Made by a program: the position numbers and the translations under genes
Shown here: positions 26,990 through 37,117 of the stretch, one piece after another
Layout of the letters: each line of letters starts with the position of its first letter
Numbering within the stretch: the stretch's first letter is position 1
The notes under the pieces: generated by a model
What the model was told of the DNA's origin: nothing
Databases searched by the model: none
What the model saw: the letters and a program-made list of their open reading frames with translations, nothing else
NCBI RefSeq assembly: GCF_007678255.1
Contig: NZ_VEED01000001.1
Coordinates: forward strand, 248,001 to 312,000
Direction of reading: 5' to 3'
DNA from: Bacillus sp. X1(2014)
GTDB taxonomy: Bacteria > Bacillota > Bacilli > Bacillales_B > DSM-18226
DNA: 64,000 bases

Positions 26990-27536
26990 GTTCAGTCAAT
27001 GTTAATGTATTAAGTTTTTGCGTCAGGATTTGAAATGCCTTTCGATCTTGATTATCAAGGGCCTCATCGATTAATTGAAGGATTTTCTCACGTTGAAAGT
27101 GTTCAATACTCCGCTGCAGTAATTGTTCTGCAATGATGCCATCCTTCTCATTCACTTGCAGATGTTTAGGAACATATAAATTTTCTTCGAGAACCGCAGC
27201 ATACTGGTGTGCCTGATTAGAAGCATGAAAGTTTAATTGGATAAAAATATCCTCATCTCGATTTAAGCGAATATCGTGAAAGGATTTTTCAGCATCAGTT
27301 GTCATCACATTTTCTTTATAGAATCTAAATGGTACCTTATCGACGCAATGTGTAGACATAATTAAACCTCTCGGACAATACTGTGCTTGCTCCACAAAAT
27401 GGACCTTCTCCATAAGTTGATCGTGGCTCATAAGATAGTTAAGAATCCAAACACATTCTCTTCTCTTTAATTGATAATGATTTAAAAACCAGCGAATAAA
27501 GTCCTTCTTCTCGTTGACAGAAACAGGGGTTGCCAT
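26970..27536 (-). CDS. ypiB: YpiB family protein (UPF0302)
   Basis: 188 residues, cytosolic, opening [32 protein letters not shown], diagnostic for UPF0302/YpiB; the C-terminal third is an IDEAL-like helical region ([18 protein letters not shown]). ATG at 27536 has GAGGAGGGA 10 bases upstream. It follows ypiA by 33 bases. Function unproven. Confidence 0.9.
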   Translation of the reverse strand: MATPVSVNEKKDFIRWFLNHYQLKRRECVWILNYLMSHDQLMEKVHFVEQAQYCPRGLIMSTHCVDKVPFRFYKENVMTTDAEKSFHDIRLNRDEDIFIQLNFHASNQAHQYAAVLEENLYVPKHLQVNEKDGIIAEQLLQRSIEHFQREKILQLIDEALDNQDRKAFQILTQKLNTLTLTEQKGSVR

Positions 27537-27569
27537 GATAGTTTCCCTCCTCTGCAAATCAGCTTTTTT

Positions 27570-28835
27570 TTAATCTTTCAACCCTGTAAGACGTTCAAGT
27601 AAATCCATATACTCCCCGTTTGTTGGATCTTCATTAAGCAACTGTTTAAAAATTTCGGCGGCGCGGTCACTTTTTCCTTCTTCAATTAGAAAATAACCGT
27701 AATCCTGTAAAAAAGTTTCATTTTTCTTAAAAAAAGTATATGCACTTTCATATTTGTCTAATGCGTAAGAAAATTTTTCTAGCTTCTGATAGCTTACTGC
27801 TGCATCCCACAAAAGTTGGGGTTCTTCATCTTCTTTAATATCAAGTTCAGTAATTAAATCAATGATGTCCTCATATCTTTCTTGAAGGAAAAAGAGTTTA
27901 TTTAATGTTAGTGCTGCTTCAATAAATCCTGGGTCTAAGGCAAGTGCTTCGCGGAAATACTGTTCTCCATCTTCCGCTTTCCCCAATTGGGTTGCTATTT
28001 TCCCTCCAAGGAAAAATAACTCCTTATTAAATTCATCTTGTTTTATGCCTTCTTGAATGGTAAGTAAACTATTTTCAAGTTCTCCCTCCCTTTCATATGC
28101 TAAAGCAAGGTGTAAATATAGCGAATGATATTCTGGATCCAGCTCTTTTAATTCAGTGAATTTTCCAATAGCGGTCTGATAATATCCAGCCTGAAGTGCA
28201 GTAAAACCATAGCCGAATAAAGTGTTAATCTCTAACTTTTCATTTATTGCCTTTTCATAATAAACCAATGCTTCTTCAAACATTCCAGATACACTTAAGA
28301 GATCTGCTATCCGTTGATCTATATTTACACCAGCTATTTCATTTTCTTCTTTTAGAACCTTTTCGTATGCTTCCAGTGCCTTGGTCACTTCACCTTGTTC
28401 ACTGTAAAGTTCTCCTATAGCAAAATCTATAATGATTTCATCTGGCAACAATTCCTTTGCCTTCAGAAGTTTTCTTTCACAAACTTCATATAAACCTTGA
28501 ACTTGATAAAGATCGGCCAATAAAAGTAAGGATTGTCCAAAATTAGCATCATGTTCTGATATCTTTTCAAGAATAAGAATTGCCTCTTCGTCTTCCCCGG
28601 CTTCAACTAATATTTCACCTAACAGGACTAGAAGCTCACCTTCCTCAGGGAATGTTTCTAATAAATTTTGTATTAGTGACTTTGCCTCTTCTAGGAAACC
28701 ATATTGATACAATTCTTCGCCAAGAAGGAACTTTTCATCAGGCATGCCATTTTGTAATACATCATTATATTCAGTTAAGGCCTCATTATGTTGACCATTT
28801 TCTAACATGTTAATAATTTTATTCACTCGTTCCAT
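27570..28835 (-). CDS. ypiA: TPR repeat protein YpiA
   Basis: About 421 residues built of roughly eleven tetratricopeptide repeats (for example LLLADLYQVQGLYEVCERKLLKAKELLP). No signal peptide. It matches YpiA by architecture and by position upstream of ypiB. ATG at 28835 has AGAGG 9 bases upstream; a GTG two codons earlier is too close. TPR proteins act as scaffolds; no partner is evident. Confidence 0.9.
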   Translation of the reverse strand: MERVNKIINMLENGQHNEALTEYNDVLQNGMPDEKFLLGEELYQYGFLEEAKSLIQNLLETFPEEGELLVLLGEILVEAGEDEEAILILEKISEHDANFGQSLLLLADLYQVQGLYEVCERKLLKAKELLPDEIIIDFAIGELYSEQGEVTKALEAYEKVLKEENEIAGVNIDQRIADLLSVSGMFEEALVYYEKAINEKLEINTLFGYGFTALQAGYYQTAIGKFTELKELDPEYHSLYLHLALAYEREGELENSLLTIQEGIKQDEFNKELFFLGGKIATQLGKAEDGEQYFREALALDPGFIEAALTLNKLFFLQERYEDIIDLITELDIKEDEEPQLLWDAAVSYQKLEKFSYALDKYESAYTFFKKNETFLQDYGYFLIEEGKSDRAAEIFKQLLNEDPTNGEYMDLLERLTGLKD

Positions 28836-28856
28836 TGACACTTACCTCTCGTTCTC

Positions 28857-29759
28857 CTAGATTGACAGAGAAAAATAGGATGGGATTCGCACCCTAACAT
28901 GTTCTCCATTTCCAGGTTTAAATATCACTTCACCACCTGCTCGTAGAACATCCCCCTTGTGGACAGTCACTACGAGTCTATCACAATGATAAAGAAATAA
29001 ATTCATATCATCAACATTCTGGCTTTCATTTATTTTTGTATACAAATTATAACTCACTTCTGTACCACACATTAAACTTGCTTTTTGCGGATATACACCA
29101 ATTTTATTTAAAACAGAAACAGCCAATGGGCTATTTTCTTCAATTTCTTCATAAAGAGCCGGGATATTCTCTCTTTTCATGATACCTTTCCATTTCGACA
29201 AAACACTCTTTACTTCCTTCTTGTGAACTGAAGAAATTATTGGGATTAACGGACTATTGAAGGGGAACATTGCTTCTTTAATCCAACCCCAGGGAATTTG
29301 TTCTAATTCTTCATGGGATTGAAGGTCAACAAAAATAGCCGGTACTTTTTCCTTCTTACATTTCCTAATAAACGATTGAGTAATCAAACGAACAGGTATT
29401 CTTACCCCAATGAGATAGTCAATTGGGCTGCTTAAGAGAGCCGTTTTCAGCGCAGATATCTTTGTGGATAATTCATTTTCGTAGGAAACATTAACATAGG
29501 TGAACAAGGTGGTGCAACCTTTCAACAAAAAATCTTCTCTCAAACACTTTTTTAATTCTTGAAAGGTTCTTATTTGTGGAATATTTGAATTAAATAGAAC
29601 ATAGGCAGGGGCCATAATATATGGATCGGCATTCATTTTTATGAGCCGATAATGTTTGAAATGCGAGTCAATCTTCTCTATTCGGTTGTTACTAATTAAT
29701 AGTGAACATGTTTTTAATTGCTTGTCTTTCAGGAGATTGGCATTTTCAATGATATACAT
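28857..29759 (-). CDS. Amidohydrolase-like protein lacking the metal-binding site
   Basis: 300 residues, cytosolic. The N-terminus (MYIIENANLLKDKQ...SLLISNNRIEKI) reads like the beta-sandwich entry of amidohydrolases, and YPQKASLMCGTEVSYNLY resembles the closing sandwich strand of dihydropyrimidinase-like enzymes. The expected HxH after VD is absent (YVLFNSNIP), and no later metal histidine motif is seen. It may be a pseudoenzyme. It lies between aroA and ypiA, where B. subtilis has nothing comparable that I recall. A copy of a GC-rich repeat lies 139 bases upstream. Function unknown. Confidence 0.6.
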   Translation of the reverse strand: MYIIENANLLKDKQLKTCSLLISNNRIEKIDSHFKHYRLIKMNADPYIMAPAYVLFNSNIPQIRTFQELKKCLREDFLLKGCTTLFTYVNVSYENELSTKISALKTALLSSPIDYLIGVRIPVRLITQSFIRKCKKEKVPAIFVDLQSHEELEQIPWGWIKEAMFPFNSPLIPIISSVHKKEVKSVLSKWKGIMKRENIPALYEEIEENSPLAVSVLNKIGVYPQKASLMCGTEVSYNLYTKINESQNVDDMNLFLYHCDRLVVTVHKGDVLRAGGEVIFKPGNGEHVRVRIPSYFSLSI

Positions 29760-30112
29760 TATCCACCACCCTTTTCATTGTGTCGTACTTTTCACTTTCA
29801 CTTTTCTCTTTAAGACAAGCTATGCGAAAATTCTAAAAACTATGCTATTTAGCAAATAAAATATAAAGAATATTAATATATAAGCTTTGCAACATGTCTG
29901 TTGATTTGCGCTCCAGGCACGAGCGGTCGCGGGCGTGCCGGGGAGCCAGTCCAGCTACAGCGCGCCTAGCCCCTCGAGGCCGCTTCGGTCCTGCGGGGTC
30001 TCTCCTGCCCCGTACTCCCGCAGGAGTCTTCGTGCCTTCCGCTCCAATCAACAGAGTGTTTTCATAAAGACTTTAAACTCAATAAAAGTCGGTTATAATG
30101 CTATGACAAAAT
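29760..30112. other. Intergenic region between aroA and the amidohydrolase-like gene
   Basis: It holds the GC-rich repeat at 29898-30054 and AT-rich flanks. The flank next to the gene has a GTGAAAGTGAAAAGT direct repeat on the minus strand about 40 bases before the start. I see no further gene and no convincing promoter. Confidence 0.6.
29898..30054. repeat. GC-rich intergenic repeat family B, copy 1 (157 bp)
   Basis: Bounded by CTGTTGATT and AATCAACAG inverted ends, with CTCCCGCAGGAGTCTTCGTG near the right end as in copies at 44456-44556 and 58952-59044. The middle differs and is longest here (GC-rich, about 60 extra bases). It lies beyond the aroA terminator. Confidence 0.85.
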
Positions 30113-30150
30113 AAAAAAATTGCCGAGAAGAATATTCTTTCTCGACAATC
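30113..30150 (-). terminator. Terminator downstream of aroA
   Basis: ATTGTCGAGAA / TTCTCGGCAAT stem on the minus strand followed by TTTTTTTATTTT, marking the end of the aro/hisC/tyrA transcript. Confidence 0.85.
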
Positions 30151-30171
30151 TTGGTGCATTGAAATGCAGCT

Positions 30172-31461
30172 TTACTTTATAAGGCTATTTAAATGGTCAA
30201 AGAAGTTCGGATATGAAACGGAAATGGCTTCTGGGTTTTCTAGCTCTGCTTTTTCTTCACAAAGGAGTGCAGCTATGGCCAGCATCATTCCAATTCGATG
30301 GTCGCCATGACTTGAGACAGTTCCACCACCTAATTTGGTTTTACCATGAATGATCATTCCATCTTCAGTTGCTTCGATTCTAGCACCTAAGGTTTTAAGT
30401 TCATGAACAACTGTATCAATTCGATTTGTTTCTTTAACTTTTAATTCCTCGGCATCCTTGATAATTGTTGTACCTTCAGCCTGAGTGGCCAAAAGGGCAA
30501 TTATTGGGATTTCATCAATTAATTTTGGAATTAAATCTCCTTCAATAACAGTACCTTTAAGACTGGAAGTCTTAATAATAAGATCTCCCATAGGTTCAAA
30601 TGAAGATTCCTCGTTTTGAACAATTTCTAAGTCAGCACCCATTTTTTTCATTACTTCGATAATTCCTGTTCTTGTTGGGTTTAGTCCGACATTTTTCAAA
30701 ACAACTTCACTTTCAGGAATTATTGCACCTGCAACTAAAAAGAATGCTGCAGACGATATATCCCCAGGAACGTAAACTGTCGTTCCAGTTAGTTTTTGAC
30801 CGCCATTGACGATAATCATTTGGTTATCCTTGTGTATTTCTCCGCCAAATTTAATGATCATTCTTTCAGTATGATCACGTGTTTCTTCAGGCTCAATAAT
30901 CACACTTTGTCCTTCTGCTTGCAGCCCTGCAAGAATTAATGCAGATTTAACTTGTGCACTTGCAACCGGAAGTTGATAATTTACAGGTTTTAATTCACCA
31001 CCACGAATAGAAATGGGGGTAAAGGAACCGTTGTTACGGCCGTCTATTCTTGCACCTAAATCCGATAATGGGTTTGTTACCCTCGTCATTGGACGTTTCC
31101 CGATTGACTCATCACCAACAAGGGAGGAGAAAAATGGTCTACCTGCCAATATTCCCATTAATAAACGGATCGTTGTTCCAGAGTTACCAACGTCCAATAC
31201 TTCATTGGGTTCGGTTAACCCTTCAAATCCTTTTCCAATAATGCGAAGTTGACCATCAGATTCTTCGATGGTCACTCCAAGTTTTCGAAAGCACGAAATC
31301 GTGCTTAAGCAATCTTCCCCAGGCAAAAAATTGGATACTTTGGTTTCACCGTGAGCAATCGAACCAAACATAACTGACCGATGCGAAATTGATTTATCCC
31401 CAGGAATCGTTATTTCTCCGTTTAAGTGTGTTATGTTTGTCTTCAGTTTTAGAGACGTCAT
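30172..31461 (-). CDS. aroA: 5-enolpyruvylshikimate-3-phosphate synthase (class II)
   Basis: 429 residues. It condenses shikimate-3-phosphate with PEP in the chorismate pathway (called aroE in B. subtilis). It has [18 protein letters not shown] and SHGDHRIGM. The four class II marks are visible: GDKS (21-24), SAQVK (168-172), RDHTE (195-199) and NPTR (261-264), a class known for tolerance of glyphosate. Last gene of the aroC-aroB-aroH-hisC-tyrA-aroA run; a terminator follows. Confidence 0.97.
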   Translation of the reverse strand: MTSLKLKTNITHLNGEITIPGDKSISHRSVMFGSIAHGETKVSNFLPGEDCLSTISCFRKLGVTIEESDGQLRIIGKGFEGLTEPNEVLDVGNSGTTIRLLMGILAGRPFFSSLVGDESIGKRPMTRVTNPLSDLGARIDGRNNGSFTPISIRGGELKPVNYQLPVASAQVKSALILAGLQAEGQSVIIEPEETRDHTERMIIKFGGEIHKDNQMIIVNGGQKLTGTTVYVPGDISSAAFFLVAGAIIPESEVVLKNVGLNPTRTGIIEVMKKMGADLEIVQNEESSFEPMGDLIIKTSSLKGTVIEGDLIPKLIDEIPIIALLATQAEGTTIIKDAEELKVKETNRIDTVVHELKTLGARIEATEDGMIIHGKTKLGGGTVSSHGDHRIGMMLAIAALLCEEKAELENPEAISVSYPNFFDHLNSLIK

Positions 31462-31488
31462 GAAAAATCACCTTTTTTATATATCATT

Positions 31489-32595
31489 TTAAGAACCAAT
31501 AGATGTAGCAAAACTAGAATAGGAGCCGATACATCGTTCAGCTTTTTGCCGGTCCTCTTCTGTTTGAAAACTAATTACTAAGACACCATTTATATCTTCA
31601 CGTGTTTCTAAAATTCTAATATTTGTGATACTAATTTCTTCTTTCGCTAAATAACCGGTGATTTCGGAAATCACCCCTGGATAGTCCGGTACATCAACAA
31701 ATAAATCATAAAATGCCGGAATCGCACCCTTATCTTTTTGAGGCAGGCCATCACGGAATTGTTTTGCTTGGTGAAAATAGTCATATATTGCCGAACTGTT
31801 TTCATCTTCAAGCAGCGTTTTGACATCATTCATTTCTTCTTGCCACTGATTGAGCAGTTCAATTAATATCTCACGATTGTGGAGGAGAATATCCTTCCAC
31901 ATCTTCGGACTGCTTGAGGCGATCCGGGTAATATCTCTAAACCCGCCTGCTGCAAGACGTGGAATTAAACTCTCTGCTTCTGCTAACTTTTCAGTTTGGC
32001 GAACAATCGAGGCAGCAATGATATGAGGAAAATGACTGACAATTCCGGTAAGATAATCATGATTTTCTGGTGTGATAGTTAAAAACTTGGCTTTCGTCCC
32101 AGCTAACCATAATTTTATTTGTTCAACCTTTGAATCTTCTATATGTTCCTGCGGTGTTAACAGGTAAAATGCATTTTCAAATAATATTTCTTTGGCAGCA
32201 GAAACACCACTTTTATGTGATCCCGCCATTGGATGCCCGCCGATAAATGTAATTCCTCGTTCTTTTAGGCTTTTGGCACTTCCAACAATCTTGCTTTTTG
32301 TACTGCCTGTATCTGTCATGATTACCTCTGGATGGAGAGGGAGACCCGCAAGGAATTGGATAATTTCCTCTGTTTCATTTACAGGTGCAGAAATAATAAT
32401 TAAATTAGCATCAATTGCACCACTTTGGATATCTTCAGCTATTTCATCAATGACTCCAAGCATTTTTGCTAGTCTTGCCTGTTCACTATTAATATCAAAT
32501 CCTACAATCGTTGCATCCCCATGTTCCTTTTTTATACAAAGGGCAAGAGAACCTCCAATTAATCCTAAGCCTATAACAAAAACACGGCCTTTCAA
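31489..32595 (-). CDS. tyrA: Prephenate dehydrogenase with C-terminal ACT domain
   Basis: 368 residues. It oxidises prephenate to 4-hydroxyphenylpyruvate for tyrosine. The NAD loop GLGLIGGSLAL is at 9-19, the catalytic segment is GGHPMAGSHKSG, and an ACT domain fills the last 70 residues (FVDVPDYPGVISEITGYL...), a likely tyrosine-binding regulator. It starts at TTG 32595, with GGGGGAG 6 bases upstream. It lies between hisC and aroA. Confidence 0.96.
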   Translation of the reverse strand: MKGRVFVIGLGLIGGSLALCIKKEHGDATIVGFDINSEQARLAKMLGVIDEIAEDIQSGAIDANLIIISAPVNETEEIIQFLAGLPLHPEVIMTDTGSTKSKIVGSAKSLKERGITFIGGHPMAGSHKSGVSAAKEILFENAFYLLTPQEHIEDSKVEQIKLWLAGTKAKFLTITPENHDYLTGIVSHFPHIIAASIVRQTEKLAEAESLIPRLAAGGFRDITRIASSSPKMWKDILLHNREILIELLNQWQEEMNDVKTLLEDENSSAIYDYFHQAKQFRDGLPQKDKGAIPAFYDLFVDVPDYPGVISEITGYLAKEEISITNIRILETREDINGVLVISFQTEEDRQKAERCIGSYSSFATSIGS

Positions 32596-32629
32596 TGATA
32601 ACTCCCCCTAAAAACAAAGCAGAACTGTA

Positions 32630-33718
32630 TTACTTTTGTGATAAAAACTCTCCTAATACATTAAGAACACCCTCATTTTGTTCAGATGATCCCACTGTAA
32701 TTCTAACCCCAGTAGGAAAACCAAGAGCTTTCCCGGAACGAACAATATATCCTCTCTGCATTAGATTTTCGAATACCAAATCCCCATCTGTTTTACAATC
32801 AATTAAAATAAAATTTGTTTGTGATGGGTAATAATCGAGTTCATACTTCCTACAGAATTCATAGAACTGTTCAAGCCCCTGCCTATTTTTTTCTTTGCAG
32901 CTGTTTATAAATTCCTGATCTCTTATGGCTGCAGCTGCCGCTAATAAACCTAAAGAATTAACATTAAAGGGTTCCCGAGCTGGTTCAAGTGCTTTAATGA
33001 TTGCCCGATTGGCAACCCCATAGCCTATTCTTAAGGCAGCGAGGCCATATATTTTTGAAAAAGTCCTCAAGACAATTAAATTTTCATACTTTTGAGCTAA
33101 TTTGATGGAATCATAGTAATCTTCCGCAACAACATATTCATAATAAGCTTCATCTAGTACGACCAAAATATCAGCAGGAACTTTTTCAAGAAAAGCGTTT
33201 AACTTAGATTCTGGTATATAGGTACCGGTAGGATTATTAGGACTGCATAGCCAAATGACATTGGTCTGATCATCAATGGCAGCCAACATGGCATCTAAAT
33301 CATGGTTTCCATTTACAAGCGGGATTTCCTTACAAACCGCCCCTTCAATCACTGCGTTATGCTTATATTGTGAAAAGCTAGGTGTAGCCATAATTGTATT
33401 AGCATTCGGATGTAACAGTGCTCTTGAAATGATTTGAATTAAGTTATCTGAGCCATTTCCAAAGATTAATTCTTCTTCCTCAACCTGTAAAAAGGCTGAA
33501 AGTGTCTCTCGTAAAGAAGTTGCATAACCATCAGGATAGATTGCCAAACTTGTTTGATTTGATTGAAGTGCATCTAAAGCCTGAGATGAGCATCCAAAAG
33601 GATTTTCATTTGATGCTAGCTTCACTATCTTGTCAAGTTTATATTGCCTCTTCACTGCTTCTATCGATTTCCCTGGTTGATAAGGAGTCAGTTGTAATAA
33701 CTGCTCTTTCCATCTCAT
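32630..33718 (-). CDS. hisC: Histidinol-phosphate / aromatic aminotransferase
   Basis: 362 residues, fold type I PLP enzyme with SPNNPTG, LDEAYYEY and the Schiff-base lysine in RTFSKIYGLAALRIGYG. In B. subtilis the enzyme of this locus serves both histidine and tyrosine/phenylalanine synthesis, consistent with tyrA next door. It follows aroH by 55 bases. The trp genes that stand here in B. subtilis are missing. Confidence 0.95.
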   Translation of the reverse strand: MRWKEQLLQLTPYQPGKSIEAVKRQYKLDKIVKLASNENPFGCSSQALDALQSNQTSLAIYPDGYATSLRETLSAFLQVEEEELIFGNGSDNLIQIISRALLHPNANTIMATPSFSQYKHNAVIEGAVCKEIPLVNGNHDLDAMLAAIDDQTNVIWLCSPNNPTGTYIPESKLNAFLEKVPADILVVLDEAYYEYVVAEDYYDSIKLAQKYENLIVLRTFSKIYGLAALRIGYGVANRAIIKALEPAREPFNVNSLGLLAAAAAIRDQEFINSCKEKNRQGLEQFYEFCRKYELDYYPSQTNFILIDCKTDGDLVFENLMQRGYIVRSGKALGFPTGVRITVGSSEQNEGVLNVLGEFLSQK

Positions 33719-33773
33719 ATTTACTCACTCCGTTCGTAATAAATTATTCTATTACAGCTTTTACTGTTTTTAC

Positions 33774-34148
33774 CTATTTTGCTAGACTGCTGCCAAGGTC
33801 GGGCCTTAGAACAGTTGCACCTTTTAAGTATACATGAATAATCTCTTCTTGTGGTTTGTTTGTATTGACATGCATCATGACCCGGACACACTTCTTTAAC
33901 GAATTGGGAACAGGAATTTCCTGCATACACATCACAGGGACATACGTCCACCCCTCAAATTTACGAAGTGCCTTGGCAGGGAATCCTGCGTTAACATCGT
34001 CGGTTGTTGAAATGAAAATTGATCCAACTTGATCTGGTTGAATATGATTTTCTTCAATTAACCTCACAAAAAGTTCTTCTGTTGCAGAGATGATTTCCTC
34101 CTCGGTATTCTGGTCAATCGTAATTGCTCCTCTTACCCCTCTAATCAA
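33774..34148 (-). CDS. aroH: Chorismate mutase, AroH type
   Basis: 124 residues of the trimeric AroH class. It turns chorismate into prephenate. RGVRGAITI (catalytic Arg7), FISTTDDVNAGFPAKA and the conserved Cys/Arg region of MCMQEIPVP and CVRVMMH are present. It starts at TTG 34148 with AAGGGGGGC 5 bases upstream. It follows aroB by 15 bases. Confidence 0.97.
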   Translation of the reverse strand: MIRGVRGAITIDQNTEEEIISATEELFVRLIEENHIQPDQVGSIFISTTDDVNAGFPAKALRKFEGWTYVPVMCMQEIPVPNSLKKCVRVMMHVNTNKPQEEIIHVYLKGATVLRPDLGSSLAK

Positions 34149-34163
34149 GAAAAGCCCCCCTTA

Positions 34164-35234
34164 TTAATTACTGTTTAATTGTTCGTATAGGATTGTTTCC
34201 GAAATTTCCTTAACTTGTGGCTGACCCAATTGTTCAAGTAGAACAAAGCGAATCTCATCCCTAACCGACTTTTTATCCTGCTTCATTTTGTTGATTAATT
34301 TTTCATGGGATAGATTTCCCGGGATTTTTGATTCATAACCTAGTCTTTCAATCCAGTTAGTAAATTCTTCGATATCGAAAGTAAGTCCTAGTAATTGGTT
34401 ACTTAGCTTTAGGGCATAAATCATTCCTATCATCACTGCTTCCCCGTGCGTAAAGTTCCCATAACCCATCTCAGATTCAATGGCATGACCTAGCGTGTGG
34501 CCAAAATTCAAGTAAGCCCTGATCCCCGTTTCTCTTTCGTCTTGACCAACAATTTTACCTTTTACCCTTATACCTTTTATTAAAGATTCAGATAACATCT
34601 CTAATGATAAGGTTTGAAGGTCTTGCACATTATCTTTTAACCAGTTATAGAAATCGATATCATCAATAAGTGCATGTTTAATAACCTCAGCAAAACCAGA
34701 ACGAATTTCATGAACTGGTAGTGTTTTAAGGAATGCTAAATCATAAAAAACTGCTTCTGGCTGATGGAAAGCCCCAATCATATTTTTCCCGAGCGGATGA
34801 TTAATGGCTACCTTCCCGCCAACGGCACTATCATGAGCTAATATAGTAGTTGGTACCTGTATAAATGGAATGCCCCTCATAAAGGATGCTGCAACAAATC
34901 CTGACAAATCTCCAACAGCCCCCCCTCCAAAGGAGAGAATGACAGATTTCCGGTCTAGTTTGTTTTCAAGTGCTGTTGAAAGCGCAGCATAGAAAACTTC
35001 AAATGTTTTTGCTTTTTCCCCACTAGGAGCAGTAAAAATTACAGGGTTTAACGATTTCAACTCAAACAATAATTTTTCCAGATGAAGCTCTGCAACCGTT
35101 TCATCGGTAATGATTAATATTCTAGATAGACCGTCAAAATGGTTCGCCAAAAAAGGGCCGATTTCTTTCCTTACTCCTTCTCCCACATAGACATCATAGC
35201 TTTTTGAATCTGTATGGATTTGAATGGTTTCCAT
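34164..35234 (-). CDS. aroB: 3-dehydroquinate synthase
   Basis: 356 residues. NAD- and metal-dependent, it makes dehydroquinate from DAHP. It has GGGAVGDLSGFVAA, the GKVAINHPLGKNMIGAF active-site loop and the metal ligands in EVIKHA and GHTLGHAIE. ATG overlaps the aroC stop (TAATG), so the two are translationally coupled. Confidence 0.97.
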   Translation of the reverse strand: METIQIHTDSKSYDVYVGEGVRKEIGPFLANHFDGLSRILIITDETVAELHLEKLLFELKSLNPVIFTAPSGEKAKTFEVFYAALSTALENKLDRKSVILSFGGGAVGDLSGFVAASFMRGIPFIQVPTTILAHDSAVGGKVAINHPLGKNMIGAFHQPEAVFYDLAFLKTLPVHEIRSGFAEVIKHALIDDIDFYNWLKDNVQDLQTLSLEMLSESLIKGIRVKGKIVGQDERETGIRAYLNFGHTLGHAIESEMGYGNFTHGEAVMIGMIYALKLSNQLLGLTFDIEEFTNWIERLGYESKIPGNLSHEKLINKMKQDKKSVRDEIRFVLLEQLGQPQVKEISETILYEQLNSN

Positions 35235-36412
35235 TAAAATTCCCTCGCATATTCCCGCTGTCTTTTAATTTCCTCTGCAAAAGTCTCAAAACGGTCACTA
35301 TAAAATTGTTCAACCAAAGCATTGGCAAGTTCCCAAGCAACCGCATGTTCTGCAACAACAGCTGCAGCAGGTACTGCACAACTGTCTGAACGCTCGACAC
35401 TTGCTGCAAACGGCTCTTTTGTATCAATATCAACGCTCATTAGAGGTTTATATAATGTCGGGATAGGTTTCATTACCCCTCTGACCACAACCGGCATGCC
35501 TGTTGTCATACCACCTTCAAATCCACCAAGGCGATTAGACTTCCGGTAATAACCTTTTTCTTGGTCCCATGCAATTTCATCATGTACTTCACTACCAGGT
35601 TTCCTTGCAGCCTCAAAGCCTATGCCAATTTCTACTCCTTTAAAGGCATTTATACTCATAATAGCGGCTGCTAATTTCCCATCCAATTTCCGATCATAAT
35701 GAACATAACTTCCTACACCTGCTGGCATTCCCGTAGCGATTACTTCTACTACTCCGCCAATCGAATCCCCATTTTTCTTTGCTTCATCAATTGCAGCCAT
35801 CATATCACTTTCTACGTTAGAGTCAGCACAACGAACAGGAGAATTTTCTGTTTTTTCCTTCAATTCATTAAATGAAATGGAGCGATCAATATTAGCTTTG
35901 ATTCCTCCTATTTCAACTACATGGGAAACAATTTCAACACCCACTAATGATAAAAGCTTTTTGGCTACGGAACCTGCTGCAACTCTGACGGTGGTCTCAC
36001 GTGCAGAAGAACGTTCAAGGACATTCCTCATATCTCTGTGACCATATTTAATTGCACCATTTAAATCGGCATGCCCCGGACGAGCACGTGTTACCTTCCG
36101 CTTTATCTCATCTTCTTGTCCTTCTTCTAGCGGTTCTGCCCCCATAATCTTTGTCCAGTGCTTCCAGTCATTGTTATGAACTACTAATGCAACGGGTGAG
36201 CCGAGAGTATACCCATGGCGGACACCAGAAACAATTTGGGCTGTATCCTTTTCAATTTGCATTCTTCTTCCGCGTCCATAACCTTTCTGACGCCTGGATA
36301 ATTCTTCATTTATATCTTCCAATAATAATGGCATACCTGCAGGGAGGCCTTCTATTATCGTTGTTAATTGCGGCCCATGGGATTCTCCTGCTGTTAAATA
36401 TCTCATTCCCAT
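35234..36412 (-). CDS. aroC: Chorismate synthase
   Basis: 392 residues (aroF in B. subtilis). FMN-dependent, it converts EPSP to chorismate. [32 protein letters not shown] and [10 protein letters not shown] are all present. ATG at 36412 lies 8 bases after GGGGG; a second ATG two codons on is the B. subtilis start. First gene of the aromatic operon here. cheR, which separates it from ndk in B. subtilis, is not present. Confidence 0.97.
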   Translation of the reverse strand: MGMRYLTAGESHGPQLTTIIEGLPAGMPLLLEDINEELSRRQKGYGRGRRMQIEKDTAQIVSGVRHGYTLGSPVALVVHNNDWKHWTKIMGAEPLEEGQEDEIKRKVTRARPGHADLNGAIKYGHRDMRNVLERSSARETTVRVAAGSVAKKLLSLVGVEIVSHVVEIGGIKANIDRSISFNELKEKTENSPVRCADSNVESDMMAAIDEAKKNGDSIGGVVEVIATGMPAGVGSYVHYDRKLDGKLAAAIMSINAFKGVEIGIGFEAARKPGSEVHDEIAWDQEKGYYRKSNRLGGFEGGMTTGMPVVVRGVMKPIPTLYKPLMSVDIDTKEPFAASVERSDSCAVPAAAVVAEHAVAWELANALVEQFYSDRFETFAEEIKRQREYAREF

Positions 36413-36520
36413 ATTACTTTCCCCCTTCAACTCATTAAAGAATTTTGTATCAATATACCATATACTGCGCAATAAACATAGTATAACTATTCAGAAAAGA
36501 GAGAATAAATTTCTCATATA

Positions 36521-36557
36521 AAAAAAGGCATTTGTATAATTTCTTATACAAATGCCT
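36521..36557 (-). terminator. Terminator downstream of ndk
   Basis: AGGCATTTGTATAA / TTATACAAATGCCT, a 14-bp perfect stem with a 4-base loop, then TTTTTTTATA on the minus strand. It separates ndk from the aro transcript. Confidence 0.85.
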
Positions 36558-36570
36558 CTCTTCATTTCAA

Positions 36571-37017
36571 TTAGTAGATCCATTCGTTTACTAGTTTATT
36601 GTACTCTACTACCCCAGAATCTTTAAAGAATAAGCCAATTTCACGCTCAGCACTTGCAGGTGAATCAGACCCATGGATAACATTTTTTCCAACTGTTAAT
36701 CCAAAATCACCGCGGATCGTTCCAGGAGCAGCATCCTTTGGATTAGTAGAACCCATCATTTGGCGAGCAGTAGCAATCACATTCTCACCTTGCCAAACCA
36801 TTGCAAAAACTGGTCCTGAAGTAATAAAATCTACTAATTCTCCGAAGAATGGACGCTCTTTATGTTCACCATAATGCTCTTCGGCTAGTTCATTAGGAAT
36901 GCTCATTAATTTAGCCCCTACTAATTGAAAGCCCTTTCTTTCAAAACGTGAAACGATTTCTCCAATTAGGTTACGTTGTACACCATCAGGTTTTACCATT
37001 AAAAATGTTTTTTCCAT
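36571..37017 (-). CDS. ndk: Nucleoside diphosphate kinase
   Basis: 148 residues. It transfers the gamma-phosphate between NTPs and NDPs. The active-site histidine is in [16 protein letters not shown], and [13 protein letters not shown] and GTIRGDFG are conserved. ATG at 37017, with AGGAGTG upstream, is chosen over an open frame 25 codons longer. It lies between hepT and aroC. Confidence 0.97.
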   Translation of the reverse strand: MEKTFLMVKPDGVQRNLIGEIVSRFERKGFQLVGAKLMSIPNELAEEHYGEHKERPFFGELVDFITSGPVFAMVWQGENVIATARQMMGSTNPKDAAPGTIRGDFGLTVGKNVIHGSDSPASAEREIGLFFKDSGVVEYNKLVNEWIY

Positions 37018-37117
37018 GAATTCCACTCCTAAAAATAAATTATTATGTATATTGAATGTTTTTAGAAAACAATCCATGAAAAATATTATCATTTTTTCGA
37101 AAATTTAACAAGGAAAT

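Noticed and set aside
29845..30051. A 68-codon minus-strand frame inside repeat B copy 1
   Set aside because: Arg/Ala/Gly-rich by GC content only, and not conserved in the other two copies.
33721..33951. Cysteine-rich 76-codon frame on the minus strand inside aroH
   Set aside because: A different phase of the same strand as aroH, which is a clear enzyme gene; no independent start.
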